Source of the DNA: Hippophae tibetana
Taxonomy: Eukaryota; Streptophyta; Magnoliopsida; Rosales; Elaeagnaceae
NCBI GenBank assembly: GCA_037013495.1
Contig: CM072801.1
Span: 100,056,816-100,120,815, forward strand
Reading direction: 5' to 3'
Length of the DNA: 64,000 bases
Each line of letters begins with the position of its first letter. Position 1 is the first letter of the stretch. The notes under the pieces were generated by a model. It made no database searches. It saw nothing but the letters and a program-made list of their open reading frames with translations, and was not told where the DNA came from. Below, piece by piece: positions 11,528 through 23,927 of this stretch. The translations under genes and the position numbers were made by a program.

Positions 11528-11965
11528 ATGAATAGGGAAGGAAGAGAACCACAAGAGGTCGACTTAAAATTCATTTTCAAGACTTTTAATGACCAATTTA
11601 AGATGCTAAATGCAAGGTTGGATGATTTGGAATCATGTTCCGGTTCTAAATTACAAAAAAGAAGATATAAAACATGAGATCTTAAGGAAGAAGATTCTAA
11701 TTTCATAATGGAAGAGAGCAAGTTGTAAACGGGACAAAAAGAACATGGTTGTACAAACAAATGGAGAAATCAAAATTGCCAATTCATTTGATGAAGAGAT
11801 ACCACTAGTGAAAGATTGGTCTAATGTTGAAATGGAAGAACCTATGCATAGAGATCCAATTGTCATAAAGGGAGTCCTTGATATACCGCCTAATGATAAA
11901 CAACATGGCAAGAAAAACGTGAGAGAGTGTGTGAGTTATCTCATTTTTTTGTATAGTTTGAAAAC
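11528..11965 (+). repeat. Chimeric long monomer (5717-type front, 6914-type back)
   Basis: The front carries ATGAATAGGG, TCATGTTCC and TTACAAAAAAG as in the 2183/5717 type. The back carries AAAATTGCCAATTC, AACAACATGGC and AAAAACGTG as in the 3380/6914 type. Neither parent type has both halves. This is what an unequal exchange inside monomers would leave after deleting the intervening monomers. Confidence 0.8.
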
Positions 11966-12725
11966 ATGAGTAAGGAAGGAAGAGAACCACAAGAGGTCGA
12001 CTTAAAATTCGCTTTCAAGACTTTTAATGACCAATTTAAGATGCTAAATGCAAGGTTGGATTATTTGGGATCCTCTTCCTGTTCTAAATTACATAAAATA
12101 AGATATAAAACATGCGATCTCGAGGAAGAAGACGCTGATTTCATAATGGAAGAGAGCAAGTTGTAAACGGGACAAAAAGATAATGGTTGTACAGACAAAT
12201 GGCGAAATCAAAACTTTCAATTCATGTGATGAAGAGATACCACTAGTGAAAGATTGGGAATATACCGCCTAATGATGAACAAGATGACACCAAACACGTG
12301 ATAGAGAGTGTGTGAGTTATCTCATTTTTTTTACAGTTTGAAAGCATGAGTAAGGAAGGAAGAGAACCACAAGATGTCGACATAAAATTCATTTTCAAGA
12401 CTTTTAATGACCAATTTAAGAAGCTAAATGCAAGGTTGGATGATTTGGGATCCTCTTCCTATTATAAATTACATAAAAGAAGATATAAAAGATATGATCT
12501 CGAGGAAGAAGATGCTGATTTCATAATGGAAGAGAGCAAGTTGTAAACGGGACAAAAAGATAATGGTTGTACAGACAAATGGCGAAATCAAAACTTTCAA
12601 TTCATGTGATGAAGAGATACCACTAGTGAAAGATTGGGAATATACCGCCTAATGATGAACAAGATGACACCAAACACGTGATAGAGAGTGTGTGAGTTAT
12701 CTCATTTTTTTTACAGTTTGAAAGC

Positions 12726-15700
12726 ATGAGTAAGGAAGGAAGAGAACCACAAGAGGTCGACTTCAAATTCATTTTCAAGACTTTTAATGACCAATTTAAG
12801 ATGCTAAATGCAAGGTTGGATGATTTGGAATCATCTTCCGGTTCTAAATTACATAAAAGAAGATATAAAACATACGATCTCGAGGAAGAAGATGCTGATT
12901 TCATAATGGAAGAGAGCAAGTTGTAAACGGGACACAAAGATCATGGTTGTACAGACAAATGGAGAAATCAAAACTTCCAATTCATGTGATTAAGAGATAC
13001 CACTTGTGAAAGATTGTGAATATATTGCCTAATGATGAACAAGATTACAGCAAACACGTGAGAGAGTGTGTGAGTTATCTCATTTTTTTGTACAGTTTGA
13101 AAACAAGAGTAAGGAAGGAAGAGAACCACAAGAGGTCGACTTAAAATTCGTTTTCAAGACTTTTAATGACCAATTGAAGATGCTAAATGCAAAGTTGGAT
13201 GATTTGGGATCCTATTCCTGTTCTAAATTACATAAAAGAAGATATAAAACATGCGATCTCGAGGAAGAAGATGCTGATTTCATAATGGAAGAGAGCAGGT
13301 TGTAAACGGGACAAAAAGATAATGGTTGTACAGACAAATGGAGAAATCAAAACTTCCAATTCATGTGATGAAAAGATACCACTAGTGAAAGATTGTGAAT
13401 ATATCGCCTAATGATGAACAAGATTACAGCAAACACGTGATTAAGAGTGTGTGAGTTATCTCATTTTTTCTACAGTTTGAAGCATGAGTAAGGAAGGAAG
13501 AGAACCACAAGAGGTCCACTTAAAATTCATTTTCAAAACTTTTAATGACCAATTTAAGATGTAAATGCAAGGTTGGAGGATTTGGGATCCTCTTCCGGTT
13601 CTAAATAACATAAAACAAGATATAAAACATGCGATCTCGAGGAAGAAGATGCTGATTTCATAATGGAAGAGAGCAAGTTGTAAACGGGACAAAAAGATAA
13701 TGGTTGTACAGACAAATGGAGAAATCAAAACTTCCAATTCATGTGATGAAGAGATACCACTAGTGAAAGATTGTGAATATATCGCCTAATGATGAACAAG
13801 ATTACAGCAAACACGTGATAGAGAGTGTGTGAGTTATCTCATTTTTTCTACAGTTTGAAGCATGAGTAAGGAAGGAAGAGAACCACAAGAGGTCCACTTA
13901 AAATTCATTTTCAAAACTTTTAATGACCAATTTAAGAAGCTAAATGCAAGGTTGGATGATTTGGGATCCTCTTCCTATTCTAATTTACATAAAAGAATAT
14001 ATAAAACATACGATCTGGAGGAAGAAGATGCTGATTTCATAATGGAAGCGAGCAAGTTGTAAACGGGACAAAAAGATCATGGTTTTACAGACAAATGGAG
14101 AAATCAAAACTTCCAATTCATGTGATGAAGAGATACCACTAGTGAAAGATTGTGAATATATCGCCTAATGATGAACAAGATTACAGCAAACACGTGATTG
14201 AGAGGGTGTGAGTTATCTCATTTTGTCTACAGTTTGAAGCATGAGTAAGGAAGGAAGAGAACCACAAGAGGTCCACTTAAAATTCATTTTCAAAACTTTT
14301 AATGACCAATTTAAGAAGCTAAATGCAAGGTTTAATGATTTGGGATCCTCTTCCTATTCTAATTTACATAAAAGAAGATATAAAACATACGATCTGGAGG
14401 AAGAAGATGCTGATTTCATAATGGAAGCGAGCAAGTTGTAAACGGGACAAAAAGATCATGGTTGTACAGACAAATGGAGAAATCAAAACTTCCAATTCAT
14501 GTGATGAAGAGATACCACTAGTGAAAGATTGTGAATATATCGCCTAATGATGAACAAGATTACAGCAAACACGTGATTGAGAGTGTGTGAGTTATCTCAT
14601 TTTTTCTACAGTTTGAAGCATGAGTAAGGAAGGAAGAGAACCACAAGAGGTCGACTTAAAATTCATTTTCAAAACTTTTAATGACCAATTTAAGAAGCTA
14701 AATGCAAGGTTGGATGATTTGTGATCCTCTTCCTATTCTAATTTACATAAAAGAAGATATAAAACAAACGATCTCGAGGAAGAAGATTCTAATTTCATAA
14801 TGTAAGAGATCAAGTTGTAAACGGGACAAAAAGAACATGGTTGTACAAACAAATGGAGAAATCAAAATTCCCAATTCATTTGATGAAGAGATACCACTGG
14901 TGAAAGATTGGTCTAATGTTGAAATGAAAGAACCTATGCATAGAGATCCAATTGTCATAAAGAGAGTCCTAGATATACCGCCTAATGATAAACAAGATGG
15001 CAAGAAATACGTGAGAGAGTGTGTGAGTTATCTCATTTTTTTGTACAGTTTGAAAACAAGAGTAAGGAAGGAAGAGAACCACAAGAGGTCGACTTAAAAT
15101 TCATTTTCAAAACTTTTAATGACCGATTTAAGATGTAAATGCAAGGTTGAATGATTTGGAATCCTCTTCCGGTTCTAAATTACATAAAACAAGATATAAA
15201 ACATGCGATCTCGAGGAAGAAGATGCTGATTTCATAATGGAAGAGAGCAAGTTGTAAACGAGACAAAAAGATAATGGTTGTACAGACAAATGGAGAAATC
15301 AAAACTTCCAATTCATGTGATGAAGAGATACCATTAGTGAAAGATTGTGAATATACCGCCTAATGATGAACAAGATGACACCAAACACGTGATAGAGAGT
15401 GTGTGAGTTATCTCATTTTTTCTACAGTTTGAAAGCATGAGTAAGGAAGGAAGAGAATCACAAGAGGTCGACTTAAAATTCATTTTCAAGACATTTAATG
15501 ACCAATTGAAGATGCTAATCGTAAGGTTGGATGATTTGGAATCATCTTCCGGTTCTAAATTACATAAAAGAAGATATAAAATATGAGATCTCAAGGAAGA
15601 ACATTCTAATTTCATAATGGAAGAGTGCAAGTTGTAAACAGGACAAAAAGAACATGGTTGTACAGACAAATGGAGAAATCAAAATTTCCAATTCATGTGG

Positions 15701-18700
15701 CGAAGAGATACCACTAGTGAAAGATTGGTCTAATGTTGAAATGGAAGAAACTATGCATAGAGATCCAATTGTCATAAAGGGAGTCCTAGATATACCGCCT
15801 AATGATAAACAAGATGGCAAGAAATACGTGAGAGAGTGTGTGAGTTATCTCATTTTTTTGTACAGTTTGAAAACATGAGTAAGGAAGGAAGAGAACCACA
15901 AGAGGTCGACTTAAAATTCATTTTCAAAACTTTTAATGACCAATTTAAGATGTAAATGCAAGGTTGAATGATTTGGAATCCTCTTCCGGTTCTAAATTAC
16001 ATAAAACAAGATATAAAACATGCGATCTCGAGGAAGAAGATGCTGATTTCATAATGGAAGAGAGCAAGTTGTAAACGAGACAAAAAGATAATGGTTGTAC
16101 AGACAAATGGAGAAATCAAAACTTCCAATTCATGTGATGAAGAGATACCACTAGTGAAAGATTGTGAATATACCGCCTAATGATGAACAAGATGACACCA
16201 AACACGTGATAGAGAGTGTGTGAGTTATCTCATTTTTTCTACAGTTTGAAAGCATGAGTAAGGAAGGAAGAGAATCACAAGAGGTCGACTTAAAATTCAT
16301 TTTCAAGACATTTAATGACCAATTTAAGATGCTAATCGCAAGGTTGGATGATTTGGGATCCTCTTCCTATTCTAAATTACATAAAAGAAGATATAAAACA
16401 AACGATCTCGAGGAAGAAGATTCTAATTTCATAATGTAAGAGATCAAGTTGTAAACGGGACAAAAAGAACATGGTTGTACAAACAAATGGAGAAATCAAA
16501 ATTCCCAATTCATTTGATGAAGAGATACCACTGGTGAAAGATTGGTCTAATGTTGAAATGGAAGAAACTATGCATAGAGATCCAATTGTCATAAAGGGAG
16601 TCCTAGATATACCGCCTAATGATAAACAAGATGGCAAGAAATACGTGAGAGAGTGTGTGAGTTATCTCATTTTTTTGAAAAGTTTGAAAACATGAGTAAG
16701 GAAGGAAGAGAACCACAAGAGGTCGACTTAAAATTCATTTTCAAAACTTTTAATGACCAATTTAAGATGTAAATGCAAGGTTGAATGATTTGGAATCCTC
16801 TTCCGGTTCTAAATTATATAAAACAAGATATAAAACATGCGATCTCGAGGAAGAAGATGCTGATTTCATAATGGAAGAGAGCAAGTTGTAAACGAGACAA
16901 AAAGATAATGGTTGTACAGACAAATGGAGAAATCAAAACTTCCAATTCATGTGATGAAGAGATACCACTAGTGAAAGATTGTGAATATACCGCCTAATGA
17001 TGAACAAGATGACACCAAACACGTGATAGAGAGTGTGTGAGTTATCTCATTTTTTCTACAGTTTGAAAGCATGAGTAAGGAAGGAAGAGAACCACAAGAG
17101 GTCGACTTAAAATTCATTTTCAAGACATTTAATGACCAATTTAAGATGCTAATCGCAAGGTTGGATGATTTGGGATCCTCTTCCTATTCTAAATTACATA
17201 AAAGAAGATATAAAACAAACGATCTCGAGGAAGAAGATTCTAATTTCATAATGTAAGAGATCAAGTTGTAAACGGGACAAAAAGAACATGGTTGTACAAA
17301 CAAATGGAGAAATCAAAATTCCCAATTCATTTGATGAAGAGATACCACTGGTGAAAGATTGGTCTAATGTTGAAATGAAAGAACCTATGCATAGAGATCC
17401 AATTGTCATAAAGAGAGTCCTAGATATACCGCCTAATGATAAACAAGATGGCAAGAAATACGTGAGAGAGTGTGTGAGTTATCTCATTTTTTTGTACAGT
17501 TTGAAAACAAGAGTAAGGAAGGAAGAGAACCACAAGAGGTCGACTTAAAATTCGTTTTCAAGACTTTTAATGACCAATTGAAGATGCTAAATGCAAAGTT
17601 GGATGATTTGGGATCCTATTCCTGTTCTAAATTACATAAAAGAAGATATAAAACATGCGATCTCGAGGAAGAAGATGCTGATTTCATAATGGAAGAGAGC
17701 AGGTTGTAAACGGGACAAAAAGATAATGGTTGTACAGACAAATGGAGAAATCAAAACTTCCAATTCATGTGATGAAAAGATACCACTAGTGAAAGATTGT
17801 GAATATACCGCCTAATGATGAACAAGATGACAGCAAACACGTGATAGAGAGTGTGTGAGTTATCTCATTTTTTCTACAGTTTGAAAGCTTGAGTAAGGAA
17901 GGAAGAGAACCACAAGAGGTCGACTTAAAATTCATTTTCAAGACTTTTAATGACCAATTTAAGATGCTAATCGCAAGGTTGGATGATTTGGAATCATCTT
18001 CCGGTTCTAAATTACATAAAAGAAGATATAAAATATGAGATCTCAAGGAAGAAGATTCTAATTTCATAATGGAAGAGTGCAAGTTGTAAACAGGACAAAA
18101 AGAACATGGTTGTACAGACAAATGGAGAAATCAAAATTTCCAATTCATGTGGCGAAGAGATACCACTAGTGAAAGATTGGTCTAATGTTGAAATGGAAGA
18201 AACTATGCATAGAGATCCAATTGTCATAAAGGGAGTCCTAGATATACCGCCTAATGATAAACAAGATGGCAAGAAATACGTGAGAGAGTGTGTGAGTTAT
18301 CTCATTTTTTTGTACAGTTTGAAAACATGAGTAAGGAAGGAAGAGAACCACAAGAGGTCGACTTAAAATTCATTTTCAAAACTTTTAATGACCAATTTAA
18401 GATGTAAATGCAAGGTTGAATGATTTGGAATCCTCTTCCGGTTCTAAATTACATAAAACAAGATATAAAACATGCGATCTCGAGGAAGAAGATGCTGATT
18501 TCATAATGGAAGAGAGCAAGTTGTAAACGAGACAAAAAGATAATGGTTGTACAGACAAATGGAGAAATCAAAACTTCCAATTCATGTGATGAAGAGATAC
18601 CACTAGTGAAAGATTGTGAATATACCGCCTAATGATGAACAAGATGACACCAAACACGTGATAGAGAGTGTGTGAGTTATCTCATTTTTTCTACAGTTTG

Positions 18701-20715
18701 AAAGCATGAGTAAGGAAGGAAGAGAATCACAAGAGGTCGACTTAAAATTCATTTTCAAGACATTTAATGACCAATTTAAGATGCTAATCGCAAGGTTGGA
18801 TGATTTGGAATCATCTCCCTGTTCTAAATTACATAAAAGAATATATAAAATATGAGATCTCATGGAAGAAGATTCTAATTTCATAATGGAAGAGAGCAAG
18901 TTGTAAACAGGACAAAAAGATCATGGTTGTACAGACAAATGGAGAAATCAAAATTGTCAAATCATGTGATGAAGAGATACCACTAGTGAAAGATTGGTCT
19001 AATGTTGAAATGGAAGAACCTATGCATAGAGATCCAATTGTCATAAAGGGAGTCCTAGATATACCGCCTAATGATAAACAAGATGGCAAGAAATACGTGA
19101 GAGTGTGTGTGAGTTATCTCATTTTTTTGTACAGTTTGAAAACATGAGTAAGGAAGGAAGAGAACCACAAGAGGTCGACTTAAAATTCATTTTCAAAACT
19201 TTTAATGACCAATTTAAGATGTAAATGCAAGGTTGGAGGATTTGGGATCCTCTTCCGGTTCTAAATTACATAAAACAAGATATAAAACATGCGATCTCGA
19301 GGAAGAAGATGCTGATTTCATAATGGAAGAGAGCAAGTTGTGAACGGGACAAAAAGATAATGGTTGTACAGACAAATGGAGAAATCAAAACTTCCAATTC
19401 ATGTGATTAAGAGATACCACTAGTGAAAGATTGTGAATATATCGCCTAATGATGAACAAGATTACAGCAAACACGTGATAGAGAGTGTGTGAGTTATCTC
19501 ATTTTTTCTACAGTTTGAAGCATGAGTAAGGAAGGAAGAGAACCACAAGAGGTCGACTTAAAATTCATTTACAAAACTTTTAATAACCAATTTAAGAAGC
19601 TAAATGCAAGGTTGGATGATTTGGGATCCTCTTCCTATTCTAAATTACATAAAAGAAGATATAAAACAAACGATCTCGAGGAAGAAGATTCTAATTTCAT
19701 AATGTAAGAGAGCAAGTTGTAAACGGGAAAAAAAGATCATGGTTGTACAGACAAATGGAGAAATCAAAACTTCCAATTCATGTGATGAAGAGATACCACT
19801 AGTGAAAGATTGTGAATATATCGCCTAATGATGAACAAGATTACAGCAAACACGTGATAGAGAGTGTGTGAGTTATCTCATTTTTCTACAGTTTGAAGCA
19901 TGAGTAAGGAAGGAAGAGAACCACAAGAGGTCCACTTAAAATTCATTTTCAAAACTTTTAATGACCAATTTAAGAAGCTAAATGCAAGGTTTAATGATTT
20001 GGGATCCTCTTCCTATTCTAATTTACATAAAAGAAGATATAAAACATACGATCTGGAGGAAGAAGATGCTGATTTCATAATGGAAGCGAGCAAGTTGTAA
20101 ACGGGACAAAAAGATCATGGTTGTACAGACAAATGGAGAAATCAAAACTTCCAATTCATGTGATGAAGAGATACCACTAGTGAAAGATTGTGAATATATC
20201 GCCTAATGATGAACAAGATTACAGCAAACACGTGATTGAGAGTGTGTGAGTTATCTCATTTTTTCTACAGTTTGATGCATGAGTAAGGAAAGAAGAGAAC
20301 CACAAGAGGTCCACTTAAAATTCATTTTCAAAACATTTAATGACCAATTTAAGAAGCTAAATGCAAGGTTGGATGATTTGGGATCCTCTTCCGGTTCTAA
20401 ATTACATAAAAGAAGATATAAAACAAACGATCTCGAGGAAGAAGATTCTAATTTCATAATGTAAGAGAGCTTGTTGTAAACGGGACAAAAAGAACATGGT
20501 TGTACAAACAAATGGAGAAATCAAAATTGCCAATTCATTTGATGAAGAGATACCACTAGTGAAAGATTGGTCAAATGTTGAAATGGAAGAACCTATGCAT
20601 AGAGATCTAATTGTCATAAAGAGAGTCCTAGATATACCGCCTAATGATAAACAAGATGGCAAGAAATACGTGAGAGAGTGTGTGAGTTATCTCATTTTTT
20701 CTACAGTTTGAAACC
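12726..20715 (+). repeat. Block B1: varied monomers with an L+S dimer array
   Basis: Monomer starts: 12726, 13105, 13484, 13862, 14241, 14620(L), 15058, 15437(L), 15875, 16254(L), 16692, 17071(L), 17509, 17889(L), 18327, 18706(L), 19144, 19522, 19900, 20279(L). The starts at 13105, 15058 and 17509 read AAG instead of ATG, and 17889 reads TTG. Monomers at 13484, 13862, 14241, 19900 and 20279 share GAGGTCCAC, which removes the usual GTCGAC palindrome. 14241 and 19900 encode the same gag-like fragment although 5659 bp apart. Confidence 0.9.
14620..19143 (+). repeat. 817-bp dimeric higher-order repeat (L+S), about 5.5 copies
   Basis: Long and short monomers alternate strictly: long at 14620, 15437, 16254, 17071, 17889 and 18706, with short ones between. 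Successive long monomers are 817, 817, 817, 818 and 817 bp apart. Several pairs are near-identical at 817 or 2451-2452 bp, for example 14837-15097 with 17288-17548, and 15654-15878 with 18106-18330. The short monomers mostly share AAGATGTAAATGC, a 1-bp loss that breaks the gag-like frame. Confidence 0.9.
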
Positions 20716-22290
20716 ATGAGTAAGGAAGGAAGTGAACCACAAGAGGTTGACTTAAAATTCATTTTCAAAATTTTTAATGACCAATTTAAGAAGCTAAATG
20801 CAAGGTTGGATGATTTGGGATCCTCTTCCTATTCTAAATTACATAAAAGAAGATATAAAACATGCGATCACGAGGAAGTAGATGCTGATTTCATAATAGA
20901 AGAGAGCAGGTTATAAACGGGACAAAAAGATAATGGTTGTACAGACAAATGGAGAAATCAAAACTTCCAATTCATGTGATGAAGAGATACCACTAGTGAA
21001 AGATTGTGAATATATCGCCTAATGATGAACAAGATTACAGCAAACACGTGATAGAGAGTGTGTGAGTTATCTCATTTTTTCTACAGTTTGAAAGAATGAG
21101 TAAGGAAGGAAGAGAACCACAAGAGGTCGACTTAAAATTCATTTTCAAGACTTTTAATGACCAATTAAGATGCTAAATGCAAGGTTGGATGATTTGGAAT
21201 CATCTTCCAGTTCTAAATTACATAAAAGAAGATATAAAACATGCGATCTCGAGGAAGAAGATGCTGATTTCATAATGGAAGAGGGCAGGTTGTAAACGGG
21301 ACAAAAAGATAATGGTTGTACAGACAAATGGAGAAATCAAAACTTCCAATTCAAGTGATGAAGAGATACCAGTAGTGAAAGATTGTGAATATATCGCCTA
21401 ATGATGAACAAGATTACAGCAAACACGTGATAGAGAGTGTGTGAGTTATCTCGTTTTTTCTACAGTTTGAAAGCATGAGTAAGGGAGGAAGAGAACCACA
21501 AGAGGTCGACTTAAAATTCATTTTTAATACTTTTAATGACCAATTTAAGATACTAAATGCAAGGTTGGATGACTTGGAATCATCTTCCGGTTCTAAATTA
21601 CATAAAAGAAGATATAAAACATGAGATCTCAAGGAAGAAGATTCTAATTTCATAATTTAAGAGAGCAAGTTGCAAAGGGACAAAAAGAACATGGTTGTAC
21701 AAACAAATGGAGAAATCAAAATTGCCAATTCATTTGATGAAGAGATACCACTAGTGAAAGATTGGTCTAATGTTTAAATGGAAGAACCTATGCATAGAGA
21801 TCCAATTGTCATGAAGAGAGTCCTAGATATACGGCCTAATGATAAACAAGATGGCATGAAATACGTGAGAGAGTGTGTGAGTTATCTCATTTTTTTGTAC
21901 AGTTTGAAAACATGAGTAAGGAAGGAAGAGAACCACAAGAGGTCGACTTAAAATTCGTTTTCCAGAGTTTTAATGACCAATTTAAGATGCTAAATGCAAG
22001 GTTGGATGATTTGAGATCCTTTTCCTATTCTAAATTATATAAAAGAAGATATAAAACATACGATCTCGAGGAAGAAGACGCTGATCCCATAATGGAAGAG
22101 AGCAAGTTGTAAACGGGACAAAAAGATAATGGTTGTACACACAAATGGAGAAATCAAAACTTCCAATTCATGTGATTAAGAGAAACCACTAGTGAAAGAT
22201 TGTGAATATATCGGCTAATGATGAACAAGATTACAGCAAACACATGATAGAGTGTGTGTGAGTTATCTCATTTTTTCTACAGTTTGTAGC

Positions 22291-22727
22291 ATGAGTAGGG
22301 AAGGAAGAGAACAACAAGAGGTCGACTTAAAATTCATTTTCATAAATTTTAATGACCAATTTAAGATGCTAAATGCAAGGTTGAATGATTGGGAATCCTC
22401 TTCCGGTTCTAAATTACATAAAACAAGATATAAAACATGATATCTCGAGGAATAAGATGTTGGTTTCATAATGGAAGAGAGCAAGTTGTAAACGGGACAA
22501 AAAGATAATGGTTGTATAGACAAATGGAGAAATCAAAACTTCGAATTCATGTGATGAATTGATACCACTAGTGAAAGATTGTTCTAATGTTGAAATGGAA
22601 GAACCTATGCGTAGAGATATCTTGGGCATAAAGAGAGTCTTGATATACCGCCTAATGGTGACCAAGATGACAACAAACATGTGAGAGAGTGTGTGAGTTA
22701 TCTTATTTTTTTGTACAGTTTGAAAAC
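22291..22727 (+). repeat. Long monomer with the rare ATATCTTGGGC insert variant
   Basis: The extra long-form segment reads CCTATGCGTAGAGATATCTTGGGCATAAAG instead of the usual GCATAGAGATCCAATTGTC form, and is followed by CCTAATGGTGACC. The same variant is seen at only one other place, the monomer at 27022. It is a third allele of the long-form segment beside the left (CCAATTGTC) and right (GCACTTGTC) types. Confidence 0.82.
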
Positions 22728-23567
22728 ATGAGTAAGGAAGGAAGAAAACCACAAGAGGTCGACTTAAAATTCATTTTCAAGACTTTTAATGACCAATTTA
22801 AGATGATAAATGCAAGGTTGGATGATTTTGGATCCTCTTCTTGTTCTAAATTACATAAAAGAAGATATAAAACATGCGATCTCGAGGAAGAAGATGCTGA
22901 TTTCATAATGGAAGAGAGAAAGTTGTAAACGGGACAAAAAGATAATGGTTGTACAGACAAATGGAGAAATCAAAACTTCCAATTCATGTGATTAAGAGAT
23001 ACCACTAGTGAAAGATTGTGCATATATCGCCTAATGATGAACAAGATTACCGCAAACACGTGATAGAGAGTGTGTGAGTTATCTCATTTTTTCTACAGTT
23101 TGAAGCATGAGTAAGGAAGGAAGAGAACCAGAAGAGGTCGACTTAAAATTCATTTTCAAAACTTTTAATGACCAATTTAAGAAGCTAAATGCAAGGTTGG
23201 ATGATTTGGGATCCTCTTCCTATTCTAAATTACATAAAAGAAGATATAAAACATACGATCTCGAGGAAGAAGATGCTGATTTCATAATGGAAGAGAGCAA
23301 GTTGTAAACGGGACAAAAAGATAATGGTTGTACAGACAAATGGAGAATCAAAACTTCCAATTCACGTGATGAAGAGATACCACTAGTGAAAGATTGTGAA
23401 TATATCGCCTAATGATGAACAAGATTACAGCAAACACGTGATAGAGAGTGTGTGAGTTATCTCATTTTTTCTACAGTTTGAAAGCATGAGTAAGGAAGGA
23501 AGAGAACCACAAGAGGTCGACTTAAAATTCATTCTCAAGACTTTTAATGACCAATTTAAGATGCTAA

Positions 23568-23927
23568 ATGCAAGGTTGGATGATTTGGAATCATCTTCCG
23601 GTTATAAATTACATAAAAGAAGATATAAAACATGATATCTCAAGGAAGAAGATTCTAATTTCAAAATGGAATAGAGCAAGTTGTAAACGGGACAAAAAGA
23701 ACATGGTTGTACAGACAAATGGAGAAATCAAAATTGCCAAATCATGTGATGAAGAGATACCACTAGTGAAAGATTGGTCTAATGTTGAAATGGAAGAACC
23801 TATGCATAGAGATCCAATTGTCATAAAGGGAGTCCTAGATATACCGCCTAATGATAAACAAGATGGCAAGAAATACGTGAGAGAATGTGCGAGTTATCTC
23901 ATTTTTTTGTACAGTTTGAAAACATGA
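23568..23927 (+). pseudogene. Post-zinc-knuckle to pre-protease fragment of gypsy gag-pol (best preserved)
   Basis: This 119-codon frame is the longest open reading of the second coding piece. From about residue 42 it reads ASCKRDKKNMVVQTNGEI, then CDEEIPLVKDWSNVEMEEP, then HRDPIVIKGVLDIPPNDKQ. In many plant Ty3/gypsy polyproteins the last zinc-knuckle Cys is followed by PNKR, then a hydrophobic MI/MV, NGEI, an acidic run, PLxD, a SDVE-EP-like run and LVxRRxL, before the protease Asp. The match in order and spacing is good, so I infer that origin. The first 40 residues are the gag N-terminal DNA read in a different frame and are probably not meaningful. The frame crosses the monomer boundary at 23924. 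Confidence 0.5.

Larger units (their letters stand above)
1..12725 (+). repeat. Block A: short-monomer-rich part with recent multi-monomer duplications
   Basis: Monomer starts: 284, 664, 1045, 1424, 1804, 2183(L), 2621, 3000, 3380(L), 3818, 4198, 4578, 4959, 5338, 5717(L), 6155, 6534, 6914(L), 7352, 7732, 8113, 8492, 8871, 9251, 9630, 10011, 10390, 10769, 11149, 11528(L), 11966, 12346. L marks long monomers. Only five of 32 are long. Few monomer types are present and they recur as nearly identical runs, which points to recent amplification. Starts at 1424, 3380, 5338 and 6914 have CTG in place of ATG. The long monomers here carry the GATCCAATTGTC variant, reading HRDPIVIKGVLDIPPNDKQ. Confidence 0.92.
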
